Assembly (NCBI GenBank): GCA_023213395.1
Contig: CM041465.1
Location: forward strand, 34,107,741-34,171,740
From: Cycas panzhihuaensis
Lineage: Eukaryota; Cycadophyta
Direction of reading: 5' to 3'
Length of the DNA stretch: 64,000 nt
Every line of letters begins with the position of its first letter. Position 1 is the stretch's first letter. Shown in pieces: positions 11,241 to 25,654 of the stretch. Both the position numbers and the translations under genes were made by a program. A model generated the notes under the pieces. The model was not told where the DNA came from and searched no databases. It saw only the letters and a program-made list of their open reading frames with translations.

Positions 11241-11743
11241 TGAGGCCTTATTAGAGAACTTGGTAGGGTCCTCACCTAATCGCCCTTCTAGACACCATAA
11301 ACTAGGTTTTCAGAAATGCTTAGCCATTAGTTCCCCTTTAGTTAATCTCCATATAACAACTGTGCCACATGACCCACTTATAGATCAAGCCCCTACTCAC
11401 TTTCAAGAGGGGAACATCTTATACACTAGGGCAACTAGGGATGTCATCCTCACCCTAGATAGAGTCATCAAGATGGGGCCCAAATATTCCCCTCAAGAAG
11501 TCAGGGAGTACACTGAAGTCTTTCATGGGTTTTGAGATATCTTCATGTGGGATTATAATGATATGAAGGGCATAGACCCTAACATTATCACCCATAATCT
11601 AACAATAATCATAGATGCTTGGCCTATTAGGTAGAAATAAAGGTCCTTGCACCCTAAGCTTTTGGCCATTATAAAGATAGAGGTTGAGAAGTTGCACAAT
11701 ATTGACCTTATCACCTTAATTGATTTACTCAAAATGGGGTTCT
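11241..11743 (+). pseudogene. Gypsy A reverse transcriptase, N-terminal part
   Basis: The sequence is open from 11260 to 11535. It carries VIKMGPKYSPQEVREYTEVF, then MWDYNDMKGIDPNIITHNL, which matches Gypsy B (FAWDYSHMKGIDSSIVTHNL), the segment before RT block 1 in Tat-like elements. It then reads VEKLHNIDLITLIDL and is cut by Copia1-2. The frame resumes at 19308 with SNIILMAKNN. Confidence 0.82.
11739..11743. repeat. Target-site duplication of Copia1-2 (GTTCT/GTTCC)
   Basis: GTTCT at 11739-11743 pairs with GTTCC at 19308-19312, with one mismatch. Removing the element and one copy restores the Gypsy A reading W-G-S-N-I-I-L, matching W-V-S-N-I-I-L at 33890 in Gypsy B. Confidence 0.8.
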
Positions 11744-12039
11744 TAAAAAGGGTTAATGTCACAAGGTCATTACATTAGTTGATTATTTCTAAAAAGGGTC
11801 TTAAGTGAACTTTAAATTTGATCACTTAAGTGAAATGCATTTTCATGTGTATTACGTGTAATTTCATTTCACCTAACTCTAATGCTCCCTCTCTCAATAT
11901 AAAAGTAAAAACTCAATGGAGGAGATTCATTCTTACCTCCTCATTTTGTGAGAGCTACTTTCTCTCTCAAGTCTCTCTCGCTCCCATGTTTGCCTTTGTG
12001 TTTAGTGCATGGAGATGAAGGATATATCTACTCTTTTTA
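11744..12039 (+). repeat. 5' LTR of Copia1-2
   Basis: It starts TAAAAAGGG and ends CTTTTTA. Both terminal dinucleotides are transitions from TG and CA. TATAAAA is at 11898-11904. Confidence 0.9.
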
Positions 12040-14034
12040 TGTGGTATCCGAGCTTGCTTCCTTCATATTCCTCACTTATACTTGCAATGGAGCCATCACT
12101 TCCTTCTCCCCCATAATCCATGTGGTGAAGGAGATTGTGAAAGTGAATTTAGAAATATTTTTAAGTTACTATGATAGCATATTTTGTATTGTTTACTTTT
12201 CCTTTCTCTTTTATAGATTTGGAAGCATAATATAAGGGGTTGTAAGGCCCAAGGATTCCAATCCTTTAGTGGCTATTCATGCTATCTCATTCTTTTTTTT
12301 CTTTTCCCTTTTTTGTCCATTTAACAAGGGGAAATGCTACCAAAAATTTTCCAGCATTTAGAAGAATGTTTGTAAGGGGAGGTTTTACCTCTTTTTTTAA
12401 AAGAATTTTGAGCCATTTAAAATATCCATCATTGTATTCTATCACCTTGCCCATATTGGGATCCTAGTGATAAAAAAATAATGGAAATTTCATATGCTAT
12501 CATGTGTTAATGAGATATTAACAAGCTAAAATTTCTACAGAAATATAATTTGATTACTGAGCTTCACAGGTTTGTAAAATCTTCTACAGATCTCCAATTG
12601 CAGTGATTCTAATTGTCAAAAATGAGGCTCTGAGTCTACTTTCTAGCACAAAAATTGACACCCAATTTGGATGTCGTATGAGGAAGTTATTACTATTTTA
12701 GTGAACAATAGTTATTTTTAGTAAGAATTCTAGAAAAATATAATGTCTTAACTTTGCGGGGCTGCCAAAATCTTTCCAGAACTCATTTGGACCTGATTCC
12801 ACTTCCTAAAGATGAAACACTGAGTCTAGTTTGAATCACAAAAACTAGCACTCCATTTCGACATCATGGGAGAAGGTTATTATTGATTTAGTGAAGAAAA
12901 AATTTCTTCCTTCTTTTTATAAGGCTTAAAAGCCCATTGTAAAAGTAAGAAAAAAACACTTGGATCAGAACAATATCCAGTGTCCTTACTCACTTATTAG
13001 CATTTCATTTTAGCACTCTAAAATCACTCAAAGAAATCACTCTAAAGTCACTTCAAGCAAGCACTCCAAGTAAGCATTCTATTTTTAGTTAAATGTACAT
13101 TTGATGCAATTCGATAATCTTCTCACTCTTCCTAAAAGGAATGCATCACGCACATTATTTTCTGCCATCTTATACCTGTTCATACATTTACCAAGGTTGA
13201 GATACCTTAGTTGGCAGAATGCTATGCCATAAAAGAGGTGTGGGTTTCAAGTTGGGACTTGACTAAACTAGAACATTGGTAAGGTTTGGTTAGCCATACC
13301 ATCGTGCCTCAATCAGGGATCATCATGATAACTAACGAGGAAAACTGAAACTTTAATACAAGATTAAAATATACCTGATCTAATATCCATCATAGCCATG
13401 GGTATATAGGTACCACTCTTTAGAGGAGGTATATAGCTGCTCATTGGTGAATTGGGTGAGTATTAGGAGTACCTGGGCTCCATTATGACTTGGATTTCAT
13501 CACCAAGCACAGTTGTAGGTATGATAGGTGAAGGCCAACTTAATTCTACTATAAGCCTAGGCATCCCTTTAACAACCTCAACTATATGCTGGACACAAGT
13601 TAGAGGTTATTAGGTTGATTATACATCCTACATTTGAGTTTCAAGTTGTGTAAACCCAATGATGTCAACTTCTACATTGGCCTACAATCTTGTATATTGA
13701 TCACTTACTTATTTGTTAAAAGTGATCCATAGTGTAATAACAATCATAGCATTTCTTATATTCCTACCGTGTTAGGTTAATATTTTCCACATGTGTTATT
13801 GGCCAATTTTTATCATAGTGCTTCTCATATTCCTGCTACGTTAGGTTAATATTTGTCACAAGTGTTAGTGACTTTTCTCTAAATTGCTGCTTTAATCTTT
13901 GAGCAACTATTCTCACTTCTTCTACCTTCTACTACACTACTTCATTACATTTCCCATTTGTAAATAGTGATTGGTCATTTATTGCCATCACTTTTATAGT
14001 CCCTTGTTCATTTCTTCCCTTCTAAAAAGACACC
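12040..14034 (+). other. Copia1-2 untranslated leader
   Basis: It aligns with 411-2440 of Copia1-1 in length and order. The 190-bp tandem duplication is at about 12530-12895. No conserved ORF is seen. Confidence 0.7.
12042..12055 (+). other. Primer binding site of Copia1-2
   Basis: TGGTATCCGAGCTT follows the 5' LTR by two bases. It is an initiator-Met-type copia primer site with one change. Confidence 0.8.
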
Positions 14035-15060
14035 ATGTCTTCAGAGTTCAAGCAAAATATGAACTGCATTCTAAAAAGGAAAGAAAATTGGGATATGTGG
14101 TTCACTAGTGTCAGGAATGCTACAAAGTATGAAGGTCTATGGAGAGATCATATGCAACCTATACCATCTATTACAACTACAACTACCATAATTGCTTTAA
14201 GAGGAGGTGCTCCAACTGCTCCTACTAAAGCTACAGCTAAACGCCAATGGGAACATGATGATGATAAAATCCATGCAGGGATACTGCTTATCACTGATTA
14301 TTCCCTACATAATCTCATTGATGAACCTATATATGGTACAACATAGAAAGTACTTAAAGTTCTTAAGAAGAACTTTGACACTAAATTAGACTTAGAATTT
14401 GTTCACTTAGTGCTGAAGATGAACAAATTGAAAATACAGAAAGGACATACAAGTGAGACAATCATTCTCCTTCGTCCAATCAAGCAAGCCATTAATAAAG
14501 ATTTTAAAACTTAATGCATTACATGGGCTTTCTTGATTTAGTCATATTTCTATATCCCAGATTATAAAAATCTATTAGGAAGTCTTCAATCTAGTGGCAC
14601 TTTAAAGACCCTAAACTTTGAGGATCTTACTAATAAGTTCATTAAATTTGATAAGACCTTTGATACCAACTTTGCCACTACATCAGATCCAGTTGATGCT
14701 GCTTTTAAAGTGGAAGAAGACCTTTGTTATACCAAAAATCAAGGTCAATACTCTTGTAGAGGTGGTAATTCCCGTGAAAGAGGAAGAGGTAGATAACAAG
14801 GGCAATGTCCTCTTAGTTAATATGCTCCACAACTCCAATAAAAATAGTCTCAAGGCCAAGGCCAAAATAATCAACCTGGACCTAGATCCAGTAATCAGAG
14901 ACAATCCAACTAGCTTAATACTTAGACTGGAAATCAACTAGTTGTGAGCTAAAGATGTAATAGAAAAGGACATTATGCCAAAAATTACAGAACTGCCACC
15001 AACAAACTACTAAGTTATCAACAACGCCATGGTGCACATAATGTTGATAATACTTCTTTT
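14035..15060 (+). pseudogene. gag: Copia1-2 gag pseudogene
   Basis: The ATG at 14035 gives MSSEFKQNMNCILKRKENWDMWF, here with the Trp that is a stop in Copia1-1. The frame is open for 103 codons. It then meets TAG where Copia1-1 reads TTW-K, with further stops at CAA- and CAG-type codons. The basic tail RERGRGR near 14770-14792 is followed by TAA-CAA, whereas Copia1-1 has CAA-TAA, so these two stops arose independently. The zinc-knuckle remnant CNRKGHYAKNYR is near 14955. Confidence 0.85.
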
Positions 15061-15640
15061 GAAGATGCTTTTGGTGGAACGTAATTTGCTCATGCACACC
15101 TTTAAAGAATTGGGGCCACTTCATCAAATGTTATTGATAGATCCACTAAGTATATTAAGGCTCATTGTAGTTATGCTTATTCACTTTTGCCTTCACCACT
15201 TGGAGTTGTAAATAGTACCATCTCAAATACTTCATTATGGATTATGGATATTGGACCAACACAACATATGACTTGTCATCACCAGTTCTTTCAAGATTTT
15301 GACTATGAAGTTTGTGGTGTTGTACACATGGCTAAAAAATCTTCTTAGTCAGTCAAAAGACTTAGAACTGTTTGCCTGAAACTCCTAGGCCTCCCAGATT
15401 TTACACTTGTTGATGTTTTATATATTCCTACTCTAAAGTAGAATCTGCTCTTCCTGTCCACCCTTATCTCTTGTGGATTTGATCTAAGTGTAACTGCAAA
15501 CAATTAAACTCTCTATGTCATTCACCCTCCTTCAAATGCTGTGGTTATTACTGAAATTCTTGATAGCAAAATTTTTCACCTAATTGGCTCACCATCCTCT
15601 GAAGCCAACTATGTTGACCACAACCTTGACTCCTCAAAAT
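15061..15640 (+). pseudogene. Copia1-2 aspartic protease region
   Basis: The motif reads MDIGPTQHMT near 15245. The expected D-S/T-G is D-I-G, so the nucleophilic Asp and Gly remain but the middle residue and the following Ala are changed. LVDVLYIPTL near 15408 is followed by stops. A short deletion relative to Copia1-1 near 15615 removes the stretch DDEFPFT, shifting the frame. Confidence 0.75.
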
Positions 15641-16915
15641 ATGTCCCAAGTGGCCCTATGGCATGCTCGTATGGGCCATATCAAAATTGATCATTTAAGA
15701 GAACTACAAGCCACTCTTTCTGGTTTGCCTATGCTCTCCTCTAAGCCCTTTAAATGCAAAGCATGTATTATTGACAAATCTCAAAGACAACCCTTTCCTC
15801 GTAGTCAGTGGAAATCTAGCCAACCTTTACAACTTATACACTTAGATATATGCGGTCTTATGCCCATCCCTTCTCTCAAACAGAAGTGGTACTATATTAC
15901 TTTCATTGATGATTTTACCAAGAAAGTATGGGTTGCTTTTCTTGCAAAGAAAGATGAAGCTTTTTCTATGTTTCAAGCTTTCAAGACCTGCATGGAAAAT
16001 GAATCTAGATTTAAGATCAAAATACTTAGGACTGATAATGGTGGTGAATACACATCTAATGAGTTTGAATCATACCTACGTCAACATGGAATCAAACAAC
16101 AGACCATTATTGTAGGTACACCCTAGCAAAATGGAGTTACTGAGTGCATGAATGGGACCATCATGAGTATGGCTCATGCGATGCTGGTATATAAGAATGT
16201 TCCTATCTATCTTTGGGCTAAGGCTATCTAGACTATTATGTATTGTATCAATACTATTAGTCCCTCCAAGATTGGCCCCTCTCCACATGAAATGTGGTAT
16301 GGACAAACCCCCTCTATCTCCCACTTTAGAATTTTTGGCTTTACTTATTATGCTCATATTTTGGAGGAATATAGAAATAAGCTCCAAGATAGAGCCATCA
16401 AAGGCATCTTTATCGGATACCCTATGGACAAAAAGGGATACAAGGTCTTCATACCTTCATAGCATAAAATCATCATCACTAGAGATGTTATCTTTGTAGA
16501 GACTGAAGATCAATTACTTAGACTTGACTCCAAGACACCTTCATATTGATTTAATGATGCTACTGAATTTGATGTCCAGATTCTAAAATTTAGGGAGGGA
16601 TATGTTGAACAATTGCTCAAAATCTTGGAATCTGATAATAGAGCCTCAGAGGATATAAGATGTGATTCCCATCCAATGTGTACACATCCAACACCATCAT
16701 TTGTTAACAGCCAAGTTGACAAAGGTAAAGCTATAGTAGAAGGATCATCTTCTCCAACATCTGTGTCTGGCCCATCTTCTCTAGTATCGTCAACTTCCTC
16801 CATGCTAAACATTTCATATGATCCTTTACAAGATCAAAACAAAGACCAAGAGGCTGTGGAAATGAAAACCTCATTCCCAACTCGAGGTTTTCGTGAAGTC
16901 TACTAGCTACACAAG
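15641..16915 (+). pseudogene. Copia1-2 integrase, core well preserved
   Basis: The pre-integrase motif LWHARMGHIKIDHLREL and CKAC are followed by an open frame (15584-16126). It contains FIDDFTKKVWVAF with the first Asp and RTDNGGEYTSNEF with the second Asp. A TAG (CAG or CAA to TAG) then precedes QNGVTE, which carries the Glu. All three DDE residues are therefore present in the sequence but separated by one stop. Further stops occur near 16229 and 16459. A Ser-rich linker lies at 16613-16905. Confidence 0.88.
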
Positions 16916-18090
16916 GACATGCGACTAGATGAGGTAGGCAAAACTGGCATTAGAAGTGCCCATAAAGCAAGGATGCATGAATTACTTTCCGTTGATCTTG
17001 AACCAACAGAATTGTACCTTGTTCTTAATGAAGATCCCCTAATGTACCAAGAAGCTGTAAAGCATGCAGCTTGGAGAAATTCCATGAACAAAGAGTACCA
17101 ATCTCTTATTAAGAACAATACATGGGAGCTTATTGATCTACCACTTAGAAGAAAGGTAGTTCAAAATAAATGGGTTTTCAAAAATAAGTACAGATCATAT
17201 GGCACCCTAGAAAAACACAAGGCAAGGTTAGTAGCAAAAGGATTCATATAAAGGGAAGGCATCAACTGCACTGAAATCTTTGCTCCTATAACTAAGTGGC
17301 ATACAATTAGACCTCTTATAGCCTTGGTTACTCAACAGGGTTGGAAAATCCACCAACTCAATGTTAAGGCCACATTTCTCTATGGGGACCTTAAAGAAGA
17401 AATTTACATGGCTTAGCCAGAAGGATACAAGATTGTTGGTCAGGAGCATAAAGTTTGCAGGCTTAAAAAGTCCTTGTATAGCCTAAAGCAAGCCCCTTGT
17501 GCTTGGTTTACCAAGTTGTCTGAAAGAATGAGGTAACTTGGATATGAGGTTTGTGACTATCAAGATATTGATATAACATTATTCATCAAGTGCCGAAATG
17601 ATAAAGTCACTTACCTCTTAATCTTTGTGGATGACATGCTAATAATGGGAAACAGTGAACATGTAATCAACCAGCTGAAGAAGGACCTTGCTAAAACTTT
17701 TAAATTATTTGACCTTGGGTTGATGAAATATTACTTGGGAATTGAAGTATCTCAAAAGAATGGCAAAATCTTTCTCTCCCAAGAAAAATATATCAGCGAT
17801 CTTCTGACAAAGTTTCAGTTAGAAGGTACTCGACCAATGGATACACCTATGGATCCTAATATTAAACTCTCAGCTAATGGTGACATAAGGGAGGCAGACG
17901 CAACACTCTACAGGTAACTTGTAGGTAGTCTCATTTATACTACTAACACAAGGCTAGATATTGCACACTCTATTGGCATTCTTGTAAGATTCATGATAAA
18001 TCCTAAGTAGAATTATTGGCAAGCTACAATATGAGTGTTGAGGTACCTAAAGACGACCAGCAAATATGGTCTATTGTATGAACCTAATGC
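16916..18090 (+). pseudogene. Copia1-2 reverse transcriptase
   Basis: It is open at 16919-17251 (AWRNSMNKEYQSL, WVFKNKYRSYGTLEKHKARLVAKGF). Stops then follow at the same codons as in Copia1-1: after KGF, after IYMA, after ERMR, in LYR-LVGSL, and the pair in NPK-N.HWQATI-VLRYL. The catalytic FVDDMLIMG is at about 17624-17635, inside a second open stretch to 17917. The central catalytic motif is intact, but no continuous enzyme can be read. Confidence 0.9.
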
Positions 18091-18576
18091 AGAATTTAAA
18101 CTTTATGCATACACATTCTCAGAATTTGCCGAATTTAAAGACATAGGAAGATCTACATTTAGGTATGTAACATTTCTTGGAACAACACCAATATCATAGA
18201 GATCCAGATGGTAGAAGATAGTTGCAACTTTAACCGCCGAAGCTGAGTATATTATTGCTTCTGAGACAAGCAAGGAGGTGATATGGCTTAGAAAATTATT
18301 GAATACATTAAATACCACCCAAACAAGTTCTACTAGCTTACATGTAGATAATCAATCTACAATCCAGATAGCTAAAAATCCTATATTTCATGATTGTACC
18401 AAACATATAAGTATGAAAGTCCACAAGGTTAGAGAACTACTTCATGATGGCACAATTCAACTGGAGTACTACCTCATAGTAGATTAAGTGGCCGATATCT
18501 TTACCAAACCACTAAAGAGGGTGAAGTTTGAATAGTTCCGAAAGCAACTTGGCCTTAGGGCCTCCATCTCCGACTG
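18091..18576 (+). pseudogene. Copia1-2 RNase H and pol end
   Basis: TAEAEYIIASETSKEVIWLRKLL near 18230-18300 and SLHVDNQSTIQIAKNPIF are standard copia RNase H blocks and are better preserved than in Copia1-1. ADIFTKPLKRVKFE marks the end of pol, and the stop is TGA at 18574-18576. A few internal stops remain. Confidence 0.87.
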
Positions 18577-19009
18577 ATTGAAGGAGATGACAATAGGACC
18601 ATCATACTCTGTCTCATTCGTAAAAACCCCTTGTAGGCATAGAAGGACAAGAGTAAGTCTTTGCTCTATCCCATTTATGAAAACCCCTTATGGGCATGAA
18701 AGGATAAGGGTTGTATCATTTTGGAAAATCAGAACCTATGAAAACCTGAAAGGGCATGGGGATGACCAAATGGTATATGGAGACTCAGTAGATTTTAGCT
18801 ACAAAATTCATTGTACTGATTGGTTATCTAGCTTCATTTAAAGAGCCACCTGAGCCAGGTTAGTAGATTGTAAAATTTGTGGGTTTTCTTCCCCATAAGG
18901 GTATCCCACAAAAGTGTCATAGTAGTTTGCTTTATAAGAGGCTCAAATGAAGACTTCATAGGATAGAATAAAATAGGATGAAATGACCTTCTACCATTAA
19001 GGGGGAGAT
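18577..19009 (+). other. Copia1-2 3' untranslated segment and purine tract
   Basis: It has the same direct repeat around AAAACCCCTT as Copia1-1 (about 18605-18720), then AAGGGGGAGA just before the 3' LTR at 19010. Confidence 0.75.
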
Positions 19010-19307
19010 TGAAATGGGTTAATGTCATAAGTTTATTATATTAGTTGATTATTTCTAAAAAGGGTTTTAAGTGAACTTTAAATTAGATCACTTAAGTAAA
19101 ATGCACTTTCATGTGTATTATGTGTAATTTCATTTCACCTAACTCTAATGCTCCCTCTCTCAATATAAAAGTAAAAGCTTAATAGAGGAGATTCATTCTT
19201 ACCTCCCCATTTTGTGAGAGCTACTTTCTTTCTCTTAAGTCTCTTTTGCTCCTATGTTTACCTTTATGTTTAGTGCATGGAGATGAAGGATAGATCTACT
19301 CTTTTCA
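19010..19307 (+). repeat. 3' LTR of Copia1-2
   Basis: It starts TGAAATGGG and ends CTTTTCA, and is 298 bp long. TATAAAA is at 19164-19170. Confidence 0.92.
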
Positions 19308-20500
19308 GTTCCAACATCATCCTAATGGCTAAAAATAATGGAACCATATGTATCTATATGGACTTTTGGGACATCAACAATGCTCACTTCAAAGATAATT
19401 TCCACCTCTCATTTACCGATCAAATCATCAATCAGACCACCATATTCGAAGTTATATCTTTAATAGATGGCTTCTTTGACTATAATCAGATATAAATATC
19501 ATTTGAAGACCATTACAAGATTACTTTTACTACTCCATAGGGAACATTCACTTATAAGGCTGCCCTTTGGCTTAAAGAATTCTAGCATGACTTACTAATG
19601 GGCCATGCATTTCATCTTTCATGACCTCATCAATAATATTCTTAAGGTTTTCACGGATGACCTAATAGGCCTCTTATGAAAGGGGGTTGATCACATGGTT
19701 GATTTAAAGAAAATATTCCTCAAATGTCACAAATACCATATGAGCCTTAATCTGCTCAAATGTGTATTTGCAGTAACGACCAGAAAGCTATTAGATTTCC
19801 TTGTGTCATAACAAGGGATCTAAGTTGACCCTAATAAGGTTAAGCTCATTATGGAGATGCCATATCCAAGGATCCAACAATAAATCAAATCATTTATGGG
19901 TTGTTAGGGCTTCTTAAGGCATTTTTTGGTTGATTTTTCTATTAATATTAAGTCATTTACCAACCTACTCAAGAAGGAGACCCCATTTATTCGGTCCCCT
20001 AGAGCTCAAGAGGCTTTCTAGGAGCTCAAGAAAACCTTTGTCATAGCCCTTACACTTACCTCGCTAGTATTTAATTGTCCCTTTATTCTATATATATTAG
20101 CAACTGAAGAGTCCATTAACACCACGCTCGCCTAAGAAGATGACTTTAAAATTGAGAGAGTCAAGTACTTTATAATCTAAACCCTGGTGGAAATCAAAGT
20201 GAATTATCCACTAGTAAAATAAGAGTGCTTAGCATTGGTATTCATCACTAAGAAGCTTCAACACTATCTCCTCAATAATATCACCCATGTCATAGTCCAA
20301 TCAGACCCACTACGTTACCTTATGACTAGGTATAACTTAATAGAAAGAATAGGAAGTGGGTTGTTCTCCTCTAAGAATACAACCTAAGGGTCATTAATCA
20401 TAAATCTAAAAAGGGGATGGTGGTGGCTAAACAACTTATGGCTACCCCCCTCCCTAATCATGCTAATAAATCGATCGATGGCTATTTGTTGGATGATGTA
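19308..20500 (+). pseudogene. Gypsy A reverse transcriptase and RNase H, C-terminal part
   Basis: It resumes the frame cut at 11743: SNIILMAKNNGTICIYMDFWDINNAHFKDNF (compare SNIILIAKKNKTIWICVDFHDINNA in B), then FEVISLIDGFFDYNQI. The DD-containing block near 19655 is degraded, and the MPFGLKN block has an indel. RNase H remnants lie at about 19980-20400 (AQEAF, then VEIKVNYP, ECLALVFITKKL). After the stop-ridden EYNLRVINHKSKKGMVVAKQL at about 20385-20430 the integrase begins. No second RNase H is seen between RNase H and integrase. Confidence 0.8.
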
Positions 20501-21790
20501 ATTCTTGCCCTTCAACAAATGGAAGGGCATCTAATGGCTAATGATAAATGATATGGTGACATTATAAACTATTTATCTCAACAAAAATACCTTGTAAACA
20601 CCAGCAAAAAAGTTAAGGTGTATATAAGAGTTTCCATATGATAGTACTTTCTCATCGAGGATGTGTTGTACAAATGATCATTCGATGGCATCCCCCTCTA
20701 ATGTGTTAACCCTAAGGAAACTAACTAAGTTCCCTATAAATGCCATGATAGCATATACTATGGTCATTTTGGGGGCCAATCCGTGGCCCAAAGAATCCTT
20801 TTCTTATGGTCCTATTTTCCCACCCTCTTTAAGGATGCCCATGGTGATACAGAATGTTGTCAAAAATACCAAGAGCATTCCAATGTCATACACTAGCCTT
20901 CTAAGGTATTACATGCGATTATGTCACCATGGCCATTCTCCTAATGGGCTCTCAACCTCATTGGGGCTATCACTCATTCCTGAACCCAACATAAGTTTAT
21001 TCTAATGACCATAAAATACATTACCAAGTAGGCTAAGGCAATCTCCCTTTCTTCCATGAGAGATAAGGTGATCACCACCTTCATTTTTTAGCATATCATT
21101 TGTATGTTTAGGGTTCTTGATATCCTCATTACTAACAATGGGATACCATTATGTAATATGTATATGGACAAACTTTGTGAGAAGTTTAAAATCTCTTACA
21201 GAACTTTGTCTTCATATTATCCTTAGGCTAATGGCCAGATTGAGGCTTTCAACAAGACCTTGATTAGTATCTTAAAGAAGATTATCATCCAATCCCAATG
21301 AGATTATCACCTTTAAATCCACCTAGTCATTTGGGCCTATTGCATGTCTATTTAGATGAGCACTGGCATGACACCATTTTCCTTACTATATAAATTAGAA
21401 GTGGTATTTCCCCTTAAAGTAGAGATCTATTCTTTATAAGTTTCTCTTAAAGAGTTTATAGATGAAGAGTAGCATCATTAATCCCATCTTCTTGACCTTA
21501 AGGTATTTAATGAAAAATACTTCACTGCTTACCAAACTAACTTGGCATCCAAGACCAAGGCCTAAAAGATGCATGATAAATACCTATGACCATAACCCCT
21601 AGTCCCTAGGGACTAAGTCCTCAAACTAGAATATTTGCATGATCACTTTTCTAAATTTAGCCCAAATGGGTGGGCCCTTTTATAGTCATCAAAAGCCTCA
21701 ATAATGGGGCATATCAGATTCTTACATTGGAAGGCCTTAATTTCAAGAAAGCCATCAATGAGAAATTCCTTAAGAGGTTCTATAGTTAAC
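20501..21790 (+). pseudogene. Gypsy A integrase
   Basis: The reading starts near DDVILALQQMEGHLMANDK. The zinc-binding region around 20720-20880 is degraded (GHFGGQSVAQRIL, compare SHFGG in B). Core blocks are WALNLIGAI near 20950, ITNNGIPLCNMYMDKLCEKFKIS near 21125 (second Asp changed to Asn) and ANGQIEAFNKTLISILKKI near 21230 (Glu kept). The C-terminus ends near 21790 (ISRKPSMRNSLRGSI). It aligns throughout with Gypsy B 35050-36433. Confidence 0.82.
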
Positions 21791-22569
21791 CTTTCTATCC
21801 TCCAATATAGGGGATAGCCAACTCTACTTTGGTATGAGCCTAAATTTCTAAATCTACTATGGTATGAGCCTAAACTTCTAACCATGCTCTGAGATGAGCT
21901 TAAACTACCTCAGATCATGGTGCTAAAGGCCCCATCTAAGGTTCTCACACCTCGCCACACCTATTACATCTTATCCTCTATGATAGGAAAGGATATCATC
22001 CCATATGGGTATGTAACTCTGAAATGAGCCTAAACTACTTTCACTTATAGGGTTGTTGCCCCTCGATAAAGGGCACTTCATCACATGGCATCCTCTACCC
22101 CTCTATAATCCTTGGTCATCAACTAGACTTACCCCACAATGGGGGCATAGGACTCCTTTATGAGTATAAACTAGTAGGCAACTACATAACATCATTTCAT
22201 GTGGTTTGTGTGTGTTATATATGTGAGTTATGATACCACATATATGTGTGTGAGCTATAATGCCATGCATAAAAGCAAATTTCAACTCCAACATATATGA
22301 AATTGATCACACATCAATACACAAGAATGATGAAATGCCCATGTATATATCAACATAACAATACATAAAAATACAAAAAAATGTTAGGGTACCAATTGTT
22401 CATCATATATATGTATATATATACAAAAGATGGGTATAATGTGGATATGAGTACAACATGCCATGAGGAAGCTAGAATCCTTACAAGGGTATATAATCAC
22501 CTTATAAGGCCTAAACATACATAAAATCCATACTGCTAGAGGTCTAACTTTCTTTTAAAACAAAGTATG
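21791..22569 (+). other. Gypsy A spacer after integrase
   Basis: The segment is non-coding. Near 21826-22040 a phrase like ATGAGCCTAAACTAC recurs several times at irregular spacing, and variants recur at 56700-56740. Short TA/TG-rich stretches lie at 22200-22420. It corresponds to 36434-37154 in Gypsy B. Confidence 0.5.
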
Positions 22570-23268
22570 ATAGTTCTCCATGCCTTCAAGGTATGTCATC
22601 TCCTAGTTGAGGTCTCCTCCTCTTCGGGGTCCAAGTATCCCCCAAGCTCTACCTCAGTTACTGTGAAGGCCTGACCTCACTCCTCTCATCCTATAATTGA
22701 CCCTCATCTCTTACATGATAGCATATTATGGTTGTACTATGACTCCATAAGAAATGAGCTATCATTTGGTATACCAACTTATCATACTAAGACTAGAGGT
22801 TCTCCTTCTCCTCCTATACCTCCTCTAGGTGGCCTCAGACCTCCTCGAGCCATACCCATAGCTTTGTAATCTAGGCTTATACCCTTGGAATCATCTCTAG
22901 ATGAACTACTATTATTGGGGGGCAACTTCCGCACTCCTTGTGCCTCTAACTCCCTCATCCAGGCCTACATTTAGGCCCTCTTTGCATGTATCCAATCCCT
23001 CTCTACCTATGTCTAGACTATCTCTACTTGTAGTTAGTCCCTCTCCACCTAGAAGTGAACTCTCTTAGCCCAGAACTAATGTCTCTTGGATTAGAGCCCA
23101 TGTACCTCTACAACCCACATCTCCCCCACCTTCATTAGAGGAGCAAAAACTACTATATGAGGATGTGTTGATGCCAAATCTCCACCATCTACTATGAGAG
23201 GCTATCCCTTCGCATGTACCATGGGGAAAAGCTCAATGATAATATGATTAATAAACTCTATTGTAAGG
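22570..23268 (-). pseudogene. Gypsy A antisense PMD gene, C-terminal exon remnant
   Basis: This corresponds to the coiled-coil exon of Gypsy B (37155-37759). The match is positional, with local similarity, for example GTCATCTCCTAG at 22597 and 37178 on the plus strand and the strip with CATAGGCCCAGGGGAA in B against CATGTACCATGGGGAA here. The minus-strand frame is broken. The acceptor side of the intron is expected near 23265-23300, but its AG is not clear. It is the 3' half of the antisense accessory gene. Confidence 0.45.
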
Positions 23269-23302
23269 TCCTCACCTACCAACAAAATAGGCCCATATGT
23301 TA

Positions 23303-25600
<2,298 letters not shown>

Positions 25601-25654
25601 AAGCAAAATAAAGAAAGATATAAAGTGAAATGGACTAAAATAAGGTAGTAATAG

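Larger units (their letters stand above)
11744..19307 (+). mobile_element. Copia1-2, complete Ty1/copia retrotransposon with fewer stops
   Basis: It has the same family and layout as Copia1-1: LTRs of 296 and 298 bp, primer site, 2-kb leader, gag, pol, purine tract. It is inserted at the start of the Gypsy A RT gene. Pol has fewer stops than Copia1-1, and the integrase keeps FIDDF and RTDNGGEY. It is nevertheless not intact. Confidence 0.92.
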
